Origin: JACTMZ01 sp044359955
Lineage (GTDB): Bacteria > Verrucomicrobiota > Verrucomicrobiia > Chthoniobacterales > JACTMZ01
Assembly: GCA_044359955.1 (NCBI GenBank)
Contig: JBIKLF010000005.1
Location: forward strand, 76,444-140,443
Length of the DNA: 64,000 bases
Direction: 5' to 3'
The position numbers and the translations under genes were made by a program. The notes under the pieces were generated by a model. The model did no database searches and was not told the origin of the DNA. It worked only from the letters and a program-made list of their open reading frames with translations. Positions 35,682 to 45,213 of this stretch are shown in pieces; the stretch's first letter is position 1; every line of letters starts with the position of its first letter.

Positions 35682-36620
35682 TCAGCGTTTTTTGGCGGTG
35701 GTCGGAACCGGGGCCGGTTCGGCCGGCGGGGCTTCGCCCACAAAAGTCACCGGTGTATTGCGCGCGGGCATGAGATTGACCGTGGCCACCCGGCGCGAGG
35801 TCTGGCCGACGTGGAGCAAAATGAGTTGGAGGCGGTCGAGTTGGGCCGGAAGATCATCGGGCCCGAAAGTGAGGCGGGTCTGGGGATCATTCCAAGCCGT
35901 GATGCACCAACCCTTGCTGATATCCACGGCGCGCAACTTCACCTCGGGATTGGTGCGCTCGGCGGCGCGGCTGAGCAATTCGAGGGCGGCGAGCAATTCG
36001 GGCATTTCGATTTTATCGCCCAGGCGCCACTGCTCTGTCGGCACCCCGTAAACCACAGGCAACCGGGTATGCGAGGCCTCGAAACCATGGGGTTTGATCA
36101 TCACCCCGGTCGCGTCGACCAAGCAGGCCGTCTCCATGGTCGAGGGGTCGGCACCCGTATCGGCCGGCGCCACCCACGCCACGGGACGGCGCGCCTCGAT
36201 CGAAATGGACACCGTGTCGGGCAAGATGCGTTCAACCCGCGCTGACTGGATCTCCGGAATGGAAGTGAGGGCGCTTTGGGCGGACTCAAGATTGAGCGAG
36301 AAAATGTTGAGTCCCTCGTGGATACCCGTCTTGGACAGCGCCTCCTCGCGAGTCATCACACCGTCGGTGTTCACCTCGACGACCCGCACCTCGTAGTTCT
36401 TGTTCTTGGTGAAGAAATTTTCGATGAACAAATTCACCCCGAACCACGCCACGACGAGCAACCCGGTGAGGAACAAGGCCTCGCAGGTGTAGAGCAGGAC
36501 CTTCTGGTTGCGCCGGCGGCGCTCGGTTTCCGCCGTGGCGGTCACCTCCAACAAATGCTCCCGGCGCCGACGGCGCACCGGACGGCGGCGGCGCGATTTT
36601 TTGCTGGAGAAAAGACTCAT
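35682..36620 (-). CDS. ftsQ: Cell division protein FtsQ
   Basis: 312 residues from the ATG at 36620. The cytoplasmic N-terminus is very rich in Arg and Lys, followed by one membrane span (about residues 45-65). A POTRA domain (EVRVVEVNTDGVMTREE) and a FtsQ beta domain follow. It links FtsL and the septal synthases in the periplasm. The last ~20 residues are Pro/Ala-rich. The start overlaps the ddl stop by 4 bp. Confidence 0.88.
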   Translation of the reverse strand: MSLFSSKKSRRRRPVRRRRREHLLEVTATAETERRRRNQKVLLYTCEALFLTGLLVVAWFGVNLFIENFFTKNKNYEVRVVEVNTDGVMTREEALSKTGIHEGLNIFSLNLESAQSALTSIPEIQSARVERILPDTVSISIEARRPVAWVAPADTGADPSTMETACLVDATGVMIKPHGFEASHTRLPVVYGVPTEQWRLGDKIEMPELLAALELLSRAAERTNPEVKLRAVDISKGWCITAWNDPQTRLTFGPDDLPAQLDRLQLILLHVGQTSRRVATVNLMPARNTPVTFVGEAPPAEPAPVPTTAKKR

Positions 36621-37537
36621 GGATGTTTGGTCGTGTGGCGTTGCAGGGAGAGCCGGGCGATTTCTTCGCACAGCCCGAGAAAACTGATGCCGGCCACCGC
36701 TGCCGCCTTGGGCAGGAGGCTGGTTTCGGTCATGCCGGGAATCGTGTTGGCCTCGAGGACAAACGGCGTGCCGTCGGCCCGCAAGAGAATGTCGACCCGC
36801 GAGTAAACTTTCAACCCGAGCGCGCGATGTGCGGCCAGCGCGGTCTCCTGCATGAGACGGGTCGTAATTTCGTCGAGTGGCGCGGGGCAGAAATACTCGG
36901 AGGCTCCCTTGGTGTATTTGTGCGCGTAGTCGTAAAACCCTTCGTGCGGCCGGATCTCCACCACCGCCGTGGCTTGGTCGCCCACCACCCCGACGGTCAA
37001 TTCACGTCCTTCCACCAATTCTTCGACCAGAATTTCCCGGTCCAAGGCCGCGCAGTCGGCCAGTGCTCCCTCCAACTGCGCCGGTTCGCGCACGAGATGC
37101 ACACCGACACTCGAGCCCTCACGGGGAGCCTTCACCACAATCGGCAAGGGCAGCGTCGGCCGCTGGCCGGGGGCCAGCACTTCCCAGCGCGGAGTGGAAA
37201 CACCGGCCTGCAAAAACAGTTTTTTACTCTCCAGCTTGTCGAAGGCCACCCGACTGGCTGCCTCGCCCTCGCCGGTGTAGGGAATTCCCCGGCGCTCGAG
37301 AATGGCTTGAATTTGTCCGTCCTCCCCGAAAGTGCCGTGCATCATCAAGACGCAAAGACCGGTATCCTCCGGCAGGATGAACTCCGGCCCGCGCACATCA
37401 ACCTCGCTGACCCGATAGCCGGCCTGACGCAAAGCATGGGCCACCGCCCCGCCGGAGCGCAGGGAAACCTCCCGCTCCGATCCGGGGCCGCCCATGAGGA
37501 CGGCAAGATGCAGGCCTCGCAAATCGGTCGCACTCAT
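36617..37537 (-). CDS. ddl: D-alanine--D-alanine ligase
   Basis: 306 residues from the ATG at 37537. ATP-grasp enzyme that makes the D-Ala-D-Ala dipeptide for MurF. Motifs are LMGGPGSEREVSLRSG, MMHGTFGEDGQIQ, VKAPREGSSVGV, DYAHKYTKGASEYFCPA and LEANTIPGMTETSLLPKAA. It lies between murC/B and ftsQ with 4-bp overlaps on both sides. Confidence 0.96.
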   Translation of the reverse strand: MSATDLRGLHLAVLMGGPGSEREVSLRSGGAVAHALRQAGYRVSEVDVRGPEFILPEDTGLCVLMMHGTFGEDGQIQAILERRGIPYTGEGEAASRVAFDKLESKKLFLQAGVSTPRWEVLAPGQRPTLPLPIVVKAPREGSSVGVHLVREPAQLEGALADCAALDREILVEELVEGRELTVGVVGDQATAVVEIRPHEGFYDYAHKYTKGASEYFCPAPLDEITTRLMQETALAAHRALGLKVYSRVDILLRADGTPFVLEANTIPGMTETSLLPKAAAVAGISFLGLCEEIARLSLQRHTTKHP

Positions 37538-39816
37538 GACGCCTCCTCCCCGATGATTTGCACCTCGGTCTCGAGACGCACACCCTGCTTCTTCAAAACC
37601 TCGGCACGCACTTGTTCGACCAGAGCAAGCACCTCGGAAGCGGTGGCGCCCCCTTCGTTGAGAATAAAGTTGGCATGAACCCCGGAGACCCGGGCCGCGC
37701 CAACCTGCGCCTCCTTGAGACCGGAAGCATCGATCAACTGGCCGGCTTTGCCGCCCGACGGATTGCGGAAGATGCAACCGGCACTCGCCCCGACCGGCTG
37801 CGAGGATTTGCGCTTCGTCGCGTAGTCACGCGTCCGGCGCCCGACTTCCTCCGGACTCGCAGGCTCGCCGCGGAAAACCGCGGACAGCGCGTAATTGGTC
37901 CGCAAAATCGGCACGTTGCGGTAATGTACTTCGAGGTCACGCGGTGATTTTTCAAAAATATTGCCCTCGTGATCGGCATAACGGAGCCGTTCGACCTGAT
38001 CGAAGGCCTCGACTCCCATCGCCCCCGCATTCATGCGCAGGCAGCCGCCCACGTCGCCCGGAATCCCTTCCATCCACTCAAAACCACCGAGACCGGCCGT
38101 CACCGCCGCACCGCTCAGCGCCTTGAGCCGCACGCCGACTCCGGCCCGGATCCGCGTGCCCTCGACGGTGAATTCGCCGAAGATGCCGCGGCGGAGACGA
38201 ACCACCACGCCGCGCAGACCACCATCCCGCACGATGAGATTCGATCCGCGGCCGATGACCATGAAAGGAAGCCCGGCTTCGTGGGACGTCCGCACCAAAT
38301 CGCAAAATCCCTCTTCCGTTTCAGGCTCGAGCCAGAATTGCGCGGGTCCGCCCACCCGCATCGTGGTGTGCTTGGCCAGCGGTTCGTAGAGACGCGCCAC
38401 CCCCGGACCCATCACGTTGCTCAGATTTTCCAAAGTCTGCAGATCCTTGGCCAGGACCGCACCTTGCTCGTGAATATTGCCCGCGCCGAGTGTGACCAGC
38501 AAATCGCCCGGACGCAGGAGCCGCCCGGCCTCCCGCCCGGCCTCCTCCCGCCCCGCGATATAAATGGCGTGGGCGCAGCCGGCCGCACTGGCTGCGTCGG
38601 CAATCAGCCGGCCACTCACGCCGGGAATCGGATCCTCGCTGGCCGGATAAACTTCGGTCACGACAACCGCATCGGCCAGAGCCAAGGCGCGCCCGAACTC
38701 CTCCTTTAGCGCCTGCGTTCGCGTGTAGCGGTGCGGTTGGAAAAGCAGAAGGACCCGGCCGCGACCCGCATCACGCGCGGTGCGGATCACCGCGGCGATC
38801 TCCGTCGGATGATGCCCGTAGTCGTCGACGAGCACATGAAGGTCCGAGGCATGCAGCACTTCGAAACGCCGACGCGCGCCCCGGAAACTTTCCAACGCGG
38901 CCGCGCACCTGCCCACGTCGAGCCCCAGCTCGGCGGCGAGGGCCAGCACCGCGGTCGCATTGACCACATTGTGCTCCCCCGGAACATTAAGGGTGACGCG
39001 CGCCAACTCTTGGCCCTCCCGACGGAAAGAAAAAGTCGAGGCAAAGCCCGCGGGCCGGATATCGGTGCAAGTATAAGTGCCGGTCTTCCCGTAGGAGACA
39101 GCCTGGGCGCGACCCGCACAAACCCGCACCGCTCCGGCATCGTCGGCACAATAGAAAACTTTTCCCGTCGTCTGGTCGAGCAACTGACCGAACGCCGTGT
39201 CAATCGCCGCCAGATCGGCATAGTGGTCGAGGTGCTCGGGTTCGATGTTGAGCACGATGACGTGTTCCGGATGGTAAAGGACGATCGTGCCGTCGCTCTC
39301 ATCGCCCTCGGCCACAAAATACTCCCCGCCCGCATCCCAGCGTGCGTTCGTGCCGAGGATCGGGATTTCTGCGCCGACATAGTGCGAAGGATGCGCGCCC
39401 GCGGCACGCAAGGCATGCGCCGTCATGGCCGAAACGGTTGTCTTGCCATGCATTCCCGCGACCAGAATTCCTTTTTTCCCCAGCATGAGGGCCGCCAGCG
39501 CCTCCGCGCGCCGCACCATGGGCTTGCCCACCCGTCGCGCCGCGTCGAAGGCCGCATTACCTTCGCGAATGGCCGAGGAATAAATGACCAGCTGAGCCTC
39601 GACCACGTCATCGGCCCGCTGCGGAGTATGGAAATCCAGACCGAGCGACTGCAACCGTTTGACTTCCACGGTATCCACCTTGTCCGATCCGCTGACCCGG
39701 TGGCCGAGGGCGAGCAGCAGGGCGGCAAGACCGCTCATGCCCGAGCCGGCCACCCCGATGAGGTGAATCCGGCGCGGCGCGCCATGGAACAAATCGGCCA
39801 GTTCTTTTGTGGTCAT
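37534..39816 (-). CDS. murCB: Fused MurC-MurB (UDP-MurNAc--L-Ala ligase / UDP-GlcNAc-enolpyruvate reductase)
   Basis: 760 residues, two enzymes in one chain with no stop or frameshift between them. Residues 1 to about 465 are MurC, with GVAGSGMSGLA, the ATP loop GMHGKTT (121-127), NIEPEHLDHY and DDYGHHPTEI. Residues about 470-760 are MurB, with FAD motifs TTMRVGGPA and IGRGSNLIV, GIPGDVGG, and the catalytic SAGCIFRNP, where Cys stands in the usual Ser position. MurB makes UDP-MurNAc and MurC adds L-Ala to it, so the fusion joins consecutive steps, although the C-terminal half acts first. The start overlaps the murG stop. Confidence 0.96.
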   Translation of the reverse strand: MTTKELADLFHGAPRRIHLIGVAGSGMSGLAALLLALGHRVSGSDKVDTVEVKRLQSLGLDFHTPQRADDVVEAQLVIYSSAIREGNAAFDAARRVGKPMVRRAEALAALMLGKKGILVAGMHGKTTVSAMTAHALRAAGAHPSHYVGAEIPILGTNARWDAGGEYFVAEGDESDGTIVLYHPEHVIVLNIEPEHLDHYADLAAIDTAFGQLLDQTTGKVFYCADDAGAVRVCAGRAQAVSYGKTGTYTCTDIRPAGFASTFSFRREGQELARVTLNVPGEHNVVNATAVLALAAELGLDVGRCAAALESFRGARRRFEVLHASDLHVLVDDYGHHPTEIAAVIRTARDAGRGRVLLLFQPHRYTRTQALKEEFGRALALADAVVVTEVYPASEDPIPGVSGRLIADAASAAGCAHAIYIAGREEAGREAGRLLRPGDLLVTLGAGNIHEQGAVLAKDLQTLENLSNVMGPGVARLYEPLAKHTTMRVGGPAQFWLEPETEEGFCDLVRTSHEAGLPFMVIGRGSNLIVRDGGLRGVVVRLRRGIFGEFTVEGTRIRAGVGVRLKALSGAAVTAGLGGFEWMEGIPGDVGGCLRMNAGAMGVEAFDQVERLRYADHEGNIFEKSPRDLEVHYRNVPILRTNYALSAVFRGEPASPEEVGRRTRDYATKRKSSQPVGASAGCIFRNPSGGKAGQLIDASGLKEAQVGAARVSGVHANFILNEGGATASEVLALVEQVRAEVLKKQGVRLETEVQIIGEEAS

Positions 39817-40901
39817 GACTTCACTCCGGTCAAAACCGCGGCCACCCGCGCCGCCGCATCCCGCGGGGCCAGAGCCTTGGCTGCCGTGGCCATGGTGGTC
39901 AAACTCTCCGGCGATTCCAGCAAAGAGATCAAGAGGCGCGACAGGCTTTCGCCCGTGGCCTCCTTCTCGGCCAGCATCTTCGCCGCACCGACGCGGGTGA
40001 AAATCTCCGCATTCAGTCTTTGGTGGTCCTCGGCGGCATAGGGAAAAGGCACCAGCACCGAGGGCAGACCGAACCAGGACAATTCTCCGAGGCTGGCTGC
40101 GCCCGAGCGGGAGATAGCCAGGTCCGCGGCTGGATAAACTTCCTGCATGCGGTCGCAAAACGGCAGCACCACGGCAGGCACTCCCGCTGCGGCGTAAGCG
40201 GACTGCACCGTCTCGACATCACGCTCGCCGGCCAGGTGCACCACCTGCAAGTCCGCGGCGGACATATGCGGCGCAGCCTGGGTCATCAGCGCATTGATTC
40301 CGGCCGCGCCCTGACTCCCTCCCATGACGAGAAGCGTCTTCCGCTCCGCCGCCAAGCCCAGCGCCCGCCGTGCTTCGGCGCGCGTGGGCACGTTCTCGGT
40401 CAATTCCCGGCGGATCGGCGTTCCGGTGACCTGCGTCATGCTTTTTGCAAAATGACGCGCACAGTCGTCAAAACCGAGCAACACGGAGCGGCAGAAGCGC
40501 GCGGCCAGACGGTTCGCCTTGCCCGGAATGGCGTTCGATTCGTGCAAAAAAGCCGGGATACCGCGCCGCCGTGCCGCGATGAGCGGGGCGATGCTGGTGA
40601 AGCCTCCCATCCCCAAGACCGCATCGGGGCGATCCGCGGCATAGGAAGCGCCACAGGTCTTGAAACTGGAACGCAGGCGGCGCAGGAACGTGACCATGGC
40701 CGCAGAGAAAATCGCGGGCAGGCCGATCGACGGAAGTTTCTTGCTCGGCAGATCCGGATGAGCCCGCAGGGCGCGGGCATCGACCTCCTTCTCCGAAACA
40801 AAGAGCAGAACCTCGTGACCTTGCCCGCGCAGCACTTCCGCCACCGCCAAACCCGGAAAGAGATGCCCCCCCGTTCCTCCGCAGGCAATGGCAAACTTCA
40901 T
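39813..40901 (-). CDS. murG: MurG, undecaprenyl-PP-MurNAc-pentapeptide GlcNAc transferase
   Basis: 362 residues. The N-terminal G-loop CGGTGGHLFPGLAVAE, the second loop GMGGF, the nucleotide-sugar motif MGGSQGAAGIN and ISRSGAASLGEL are all present. It transfers GlcNAc to lipid I to make lipid II at the inner membrane face. It lies 2 bp after ftsW. Confidence 0.96.
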   Translation of the reverse strand: MKFAIACGGTGGHLFPGLAVAEVLRGQGHEVLLFVSEKEVDARALRAHPDLPSKKLPSIGLPAIFSAAMVTFLRRLRSSFKTCGASYAADRPDAVLGMGGFTSIAPLIAARRRGIPAFLHESNAIPGKANRLAARFCRSVLLGFDDCARHFAKSMTQVTGTPIRRELTENVPTRAEARRALGLAAERKTLLVMGGSQGAAGINALMTQAAPHMSAADLQVVHLAGERDVETVQSAYAAAGVPAVVLPFCDRMQEVYPAADLAISRSGAASLGELSWFGLPSVLVPFPYAAEDHQRLNAEIFTRVGAAKMLAEKEATGESLSRLLISLLESPESLTTMATAAKALAPRDAAARVAAVLTGVKS

Positions 40902-40903
40902 GG

Positions 40904-42046
40904 TCAGAAGCGGACCGCCAGGCTGGTGGCCGGGACGGCGCGCGCGCGGCGTTTCGGTTCGCGGCGTCCTTGGCGGTGGATGTTGATCAGGATGCCGATG
41001 AGCGCCATCGACACGGCAAGATTGCTGCCTCCATAGCTGATGAAGGGCAAAGGCATGCCTTTGTTCGGCAGGAGCGAGGTGGTCACCCCGATGTTCACCG
41101 CCGCCTGCAGCGTGATAATGATGGTGATACCGAACCCGAGCAGCATGCCGAAGCGGTCCTTGGAATTCATGGCAATAAGCACCCCGGCCAAAAGGATGAG
41201 CAGAAAGCAAAAAACGGTCAGCAGGGTGAAACGCAGTCCGAGTTCCTCGCCGATCATGGGAAATATAAAATCGGTGTGCGCATACGGCAGGTAGAGCATC
41301 TTCTGCCGCCCGTTGCCCAGACCCAGTCCGTCCACGCCTCCGGCCCCGAAAGCGAGGAGTGCCTGCCACTGCTGCAACCCTTCGCCCAACTTGTATTTTT
41401 CCGGATCGAGAAATGCGATGATGCGCCCCATGCGCTCCTCGATGTGGAAAGCGGCCACGGACAAGAGAGCCACCCCCGCGCCGACCAAAGGCACCAGCCA
41501 GCGCAAGCCAGCCCCGGCGACAAAGGCCACGGCCAGCGCCGTGGTCCCGATCAGCGCCGTGGCCCCGAGGTCCACCTCGACTACGATGAGAGCCATGATG
41601 ACACCCGCCACGGCCAGCGGCAGGGCAAAGCCGCGCCAGAATTCCGCGGCCCGCTCCTCGTGACGCGCATACCACGAGGCGAGGAAAAAGAGCACAGCCA
41701 CTTTGCCCAATTCGCTCGGCTGAAAACTGGCGAAACCGAGATTGATCCAACGCCACGCTCCATTGACCTTCATGCCGATCGGTGGCACGAAGCAGAGGAT
41801 GAGCATGACGACCGCCAATCCGTAGATCCACGGCCACCAACGCGCCCACACGCGGTAATCGACCAGGGCGGCGGCCACCAACGCCGATCCGCCAATGACC
41901 AACCACATGAGTTGGCGTTTGACGAAAAAATACATGTCGCCCCGGCTGTCGTGGGCAAAAGCTCCCGTGCTAAAAAGCATGACAATCCCGATGGCGAGAA
42001 GACTCCCCATGGAAAGGATCAGGATGTAGCCGGTGCGGCGGCGCAT
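40904..42046 (-). CDS. ftsW: FtsW, septal SEDS glycosyltransferase
   Basis: 380 residues from the ATG at 42046, with about ten membrane spans. SEDS signatures are AWRWINLGFASFQPSELGK, the catalytic Asp region VVEVDLGATA, and LPFISYGGSNLAVSM. It polymerises lipid II together with the class B PBP encoded in the same cluster. It lies 10 bp after the LysM gene. Confidence 0.95.
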   Translation of the reverse strand: MRRRTGYILILSMGSLLAIGIVMLFSTGAFAHDSRGDMYFFVKRQLMWLVIGGSALVAAALVDYRVWARWWPWIYGLAVVMLILCFVPPIGMKVNGAWRWINLGFASFQPSELGKVAVLFFLASWYARHEERAAEFWRGFALPLAVAGVIMALIVVEVDLGATALIGTTALAVAFVAGAGLRWLVPLVGAGVALLSVAAFHIEERMGRIIAFLDPEKYKLGEGLQQWQALLAFGAGGVDGLGLGNGRQKMLYLPYAHTDFIFPMIGEELGLRFTLLTVFCFLLILLAGVLIAMNSKDRFGMLLGFGITIIITLQAAVNIGVTTSLLPNKGMPLPFISYGGSNLAVSMALIGILINIHRQGRREPKRRARAVPATSLAVRF

Positions 42047-42056
42047 GGACCGGTCC

Positions 42057-42743
42057 TCAGTTCGCTTTGGCCGGGACCTTGAGGATTTGGTCAATCTGCA
42101 ATTTGGTCGGATCCTCGATGCTGTTGACCTGAAGCAAGGCTTGGGAAGTCACACCAAGTTTCTTGGCGATGTTGTAGGGATTGTCGCCCTTCACCACCTT
42201 GTAAGTGCCCGCGGCGGCCGCAGTGGTCGACGCTCCGGAGACGGGTCTGGGTGCCGCTTTGCTTGCTCCCGCGGCTTTGGGCGGCGAAGTCTGGGTGACG
42301 GCTGGTGCCACCGCAGTGGAAGCCGCGGCCGGAGCAACCGGTTTCGTCGTCGCGACCAAGGCCGCCGTCGATGCCACCGGCGCTTCGGAACCGATCATGG
42401 GCAAAGGTTCGTCCGCATCTCCCGGTTCGCGCTGCGGGGCCGCGGGCGCGACAGGTGCGGCCGCAACCGTCGAGGAGGCCATCCCCGTGGCCTTGGCGAT
42501 CCGGCCGGAGAGGTTGGCGATCAAATCGGGGTTCTTGTTCACCTTGATGTGATTGAAGGCGTAGATGCCGCCCACGGCGACGACGTGCAGGATGAGCACG
42601 ACCATGAAGGCGTGGGAGAGTTTCATGTTGGGTTCCGCCTCGTCATACTCTTCTTCGCCGCCGCGCATGGCGCGGGCCGAGGCCCGCACCACTTTGCGGC
42701 CGCGGGACTTGGCCGTCAGTTTGCTGAACAATGGGATTTTCAT
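42057..42743 (-). CDS. Inner-membrane LysM protein in the dcw cluster
   Basis: 228 residues. The cytoplasmic N-terminus is basic (~40 residues). One membrane span follows (about 44-64), then a long Ala/Pro/Thr-rich periplasmic linker, and one C-terminal LysM domain (about 181-228, TYKVVKGDNPYNIAKKLGV ... LQIDQILKVP). The topology is that of a tether from inner membrane to peptidoglycan. It overlaps the murD stop by 4 bp and precedes ftsW by 10 bp, so it is translated with the septal machinery. No such gene occurs in the E. coli or Bacillus dcw order. A divisome or wall-sensing role is inferred. Confidence 0.88.
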   Translation of the reverse strand: MKIPLFSKLTAKSRGRKVVRASARAMRGGEEEYDEAEPNMKLSHAFMVVLILHVVAVGGIYAFNHIKVNKNPDLIANLSGRIAKATGMASSTVAAAPVAPAAPQREPGDADEPLPMIGSEAPVASTAALVATTKPVAPAAASTAVAPAVTQTSPPKAAGASKAAPRPVSGASTTAAAAGTYKVVKGDNPYNIAKKLGVTSQALLQVNSIEDPTKLQIDQILKVPAKAN

Positions 42744-44083
42744 AATGTGTGGTTGGTTGGTTGGATCATTTGGGTCAGTTGCTTGAAAATATTCCCGCGC
42801 TCCTCATAGCTGCGGAACATGTCGAAGGAAGATGTGCCGGGAGAGAAAAGAACCGTGTCACCCGGACGGGCCAAGGCGCGCGCTTGGGCCACCGCCTCGT
42901 CGAGGGAATCGGCCGGATGGCAGGAGGTGGCCTGCGCCCAGTCTCGGGCCATGGACTCGCGCATTTCACCGATGAGCACCGCGTCCCGGACCCGCTCCTT
43001 CACGAGGCCCGCCACCGGCGCGAAGCCAAAGCCTTTGTTTTTGCCGCCGGCGATGAGCACCACTCCGCCGCTCTGGCTGCGCAAGGCTTGGGAGAGAGCA
43101 TCGAGGTTGGTCGACTTCGAGTCGTTGATCCAGGTCACGCCGCCGGCCTCGCAGACGAACTCGCAACGGTGCGCTGGGGGCGCGTAGGCGCGCGCGGCGG
43201 GAAGCATCGCGGCCATCCCGGCCCCGAGGCAGAGACCCGCGCCCAAGGCAGCCATCAGATTCTCCGCGTTGTGCGGTCCGCGCAGACGGGTTTCGGACAT
43301 GGCCAGGACCGGCACGCCTTGATGAAAAATCATCTCCCCAGGGCCAAGGGTGAAATCCGCCTCGACCCCGGGCACGGCACTGAAGGTCACGCGCCGGGCG
43401 CGCAGGGCCGGCAAGTCCGCGCGCGCATTGACCACGGCGAAGTCATCCCCGGTCTGACGGTCGAAAATGCGCAGTTTCGCCGCGCGGTAGGAGGTCACGT
43501 CCGGGTAGCGATCCAGATGGTTTGCGCTGAAGTTGGTCCAGACCGCTACCCGGGGACGGAAAACGTCCGTTGTTTCCAACTGAAAAGAGCTAATTTCAAC
43601 GACCGCGGCATCAAGCGAACCACTCCGCGCGGCCACTTCGCTGAAAGGCAGTCCGATATTGCCGCAGGCCTCGGCTTTGATTCCTGCTGCATCGAGCAGC
43701 GCGGCAATCAGACCGGTCGTGGTCGTCTTGCCGTTCGTGCCGGTCACCGCCACCACGGGGCAGAGGCAACTGCGGAAGGCCAGTTCGATTTCCCCGAGGA
43801 GAGGAATGCCGGCCTCGACCGGCCGCCGCGCGAGCGGCACCACGGGATCGATCCCGGGACTCAGCACCGCGAAGTCAAACTCCTGCACGCAGCGCAACGC
43901 GTCATTCCCCAAGACGACGCGTGCGCCACGCGAGGAAAGTGTTTCGGCGGCCTCGTGCCGCGGAGCGGGATCTCCGGAATCGAGCACGGTGACCGCGGCG
44001 CCGCTCGCGAGGAGGAGGCGTGCGGCCGCTTCACCGCTCCGGCCAAGGCCGAGCACGGCGACGTGTTTTCCGGTGTAGTCCAT
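42740..44083 (-). CDS. murD: MurD, UDP-MurNAc-L-Ala--D-Glu ligase
   Basis: 447 residues from the ATG at 44083 (MDYTGKHVAVLGLGRSGEAA). Mur-ligase motifs are the ATP loop AVTGTNGKTTT, NFSANHLDRY, and INDSKSTNLDA with GGKNKG. It adds D-glutamate to UDP-MurNAc-L-Ala in the cytoplasm. The frame stays open upstream into mraY, but the conserved N-terminus fixes the start. Confidence 0.95.
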   Translation of the reverse strand: MDYTGKHVAVLGLGRSGEAAARLLLASGAAVTVLDSGDPAPRHEAAETLSSRGARVVLGNDALRCVQEFDFAVLSPGIDPVVPLARRPVEAGIPLLGEIELAFRSCLCPVVAVTGTNGKTTTTGLIAALLDAAGIKAEACGNIGLPFSEVAARSGSLDAAVVEISSFQLETTDVFRPRVAVWTNFSANHLDRYPDVTSYRAAKLRIFDRQTGDDFAVVNARADLPALRARRVTFSAVPGVEADFTLGPGEMIFHQGVPVLAMSETRLRGPHNAENLMAALGAGLCLGAGMAAMLPAARAYAPPAHRCEFVCEAGGVTWINDSKSTNLDALSQALRSQSGGVVLIAGGKNKGFGFAPVAGLVKERVRDAVLIGEMRESMARDWAQATSCHPADSLDEAVAQARALARPGDTVLFSPGTSSFDMFRSYEERGNIFKQLTQMIQPTNHTL

Positions 44084-44088
44084 GGCGA

Positions 44089-45213
44089 TCACCGCAGTTT
44101 CAAAGTGGCCAGCCCGAGGAGGGCGAAAATGACGGAGAGGATCCAGAAGCGCACAATGACGGTGCTTTCCTTCCAGCCGCTCAGTTCGAAATGATGATGC
44201 AAGGGGGACATCTTGAAGATGCGCTTGCCGGTAGTCTTGAAGCTCGCGACTTGCAGGATGACCGAGCCCGCTTCGAGCACGAAGACGCCGCCGATCAGGG
44301 CGAGGAGCAACTCCTGCTTGGCCGAAATGGCCACCACGCCGAGCAAACCGCCGATGGCGAGCGAACCGGTGTCGCCCATGAAGACGCGCGCCGGATGGCA
44401 ATTCCACCAAAGGAACCCGAGGGCCGCACCGACCAGGGCGAGGCAGACCACGGCCAATTCTCCGGAGAACTGGACGAACGGAATCTGCAGGTATTGCGCG
44501 ATCTTGATGTTGCCCGCGGCATAGGTCAGCACGGCAAAACCGAAAGCCACCGTGGCCGTGCAGCCGGCCGCCAGACCATCGAGGCCGTCGGTCAGGTTGA
44601 CCGCGTTGGATGAACCGACGATGACCAGAAGATAAAGGACAAAGGTGAAGATCCCGAGGTTCTGGATGATGGGTTCCTTGTAAAATGGCACGTAGAGCTG
44701 CGAGGCATGCGCACTGAGCGCGGGGTCCCAGACAAAGAAGGCGGTGACCAGCCCGGCAAGGAGGGATTGCAGGGCGAATTTCAACCGACTGCTGATGCCG
44801 TCCGAGGACTTTTTCGTGACCTTGAGGTAGTCGTCGACGAAGCCAAGTGCCCCGAGATAGACGACGGAAAAAATGGCGAGCCAGACCAGCGGGTTGGTCG
44901 GCCGGGCCCAGAGCAAGACGGAAATGAGCAGGGCGCCGAGCAAAAGGACACCGCCCATCGTCGGGGTCCCCGCTTTGCTGCCATGCAATTCGTGCAGGCG
45001 GTGCACTTCTTCCTGGGAGCGGATCGGCTGGCCGAGCTTGAGCGAGATAAGATGACGGATCACCCAGTTGCCGAAGATCAGACTGAGCACGAATGCGGTG
45101 ACCCCGGCCGCCACGGCGCGAAACGTGATGTATTGGAAAACGTTGAACGCCTTGAAAACCTCGGTGTCGAGGTTCTGGCCGTATTCGGACAACAAGTGGA
45201 GGTAGTAAAGCAT
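44089..45213 (-). CDS. mraY: MraY, phospho-MurNAc-pentapeptide translocase
   Basis: 374 residues with about ten membrane spans. Signature segments are GTPTMGGVLLL, FVDDYLKVTKKSSDGIS, NAVNLTDGLDGLAAG, FMGDTGSLAIGG and HHHFELSGW. It forms lipid I on the cytoplasmic face of the inner membrane. Its start codon shares one base with the murF stop. Confidence 0.97.
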   Translation of the reverse strand: MLYYLHLLSEYGQNLDTEVFKAFNVFQYITFRAVAAGVTAFVLSLIFGNWVIRHLISLKLGQPIRSQEEVHRLHELHGSKAGTPTMGGVLLLGALLISVLLWARPTNPLVWLAIFSVVYLGALGFVDDYLKVTKKSSDGISSRLKFALQSLLAGLVTAFFVWDPALSAHASQLYVPFYKEPIIQNLGIFTFVLYLLVIVGSSNAVNLTDGLDGLAAGCTATVAFGFAVLTYAAGNIKIAQYLQIPFVQFSGELAVVCLALVGAALGFLWWNCHPARVFMGDTGSLAIGGLLGVVAISAKQELLLALIGGVFVLEAGSVILQVASFKTTGKRIFKMSPLHHHFELSGWKESTVIVRFWILSVIFALLGLATLKLR

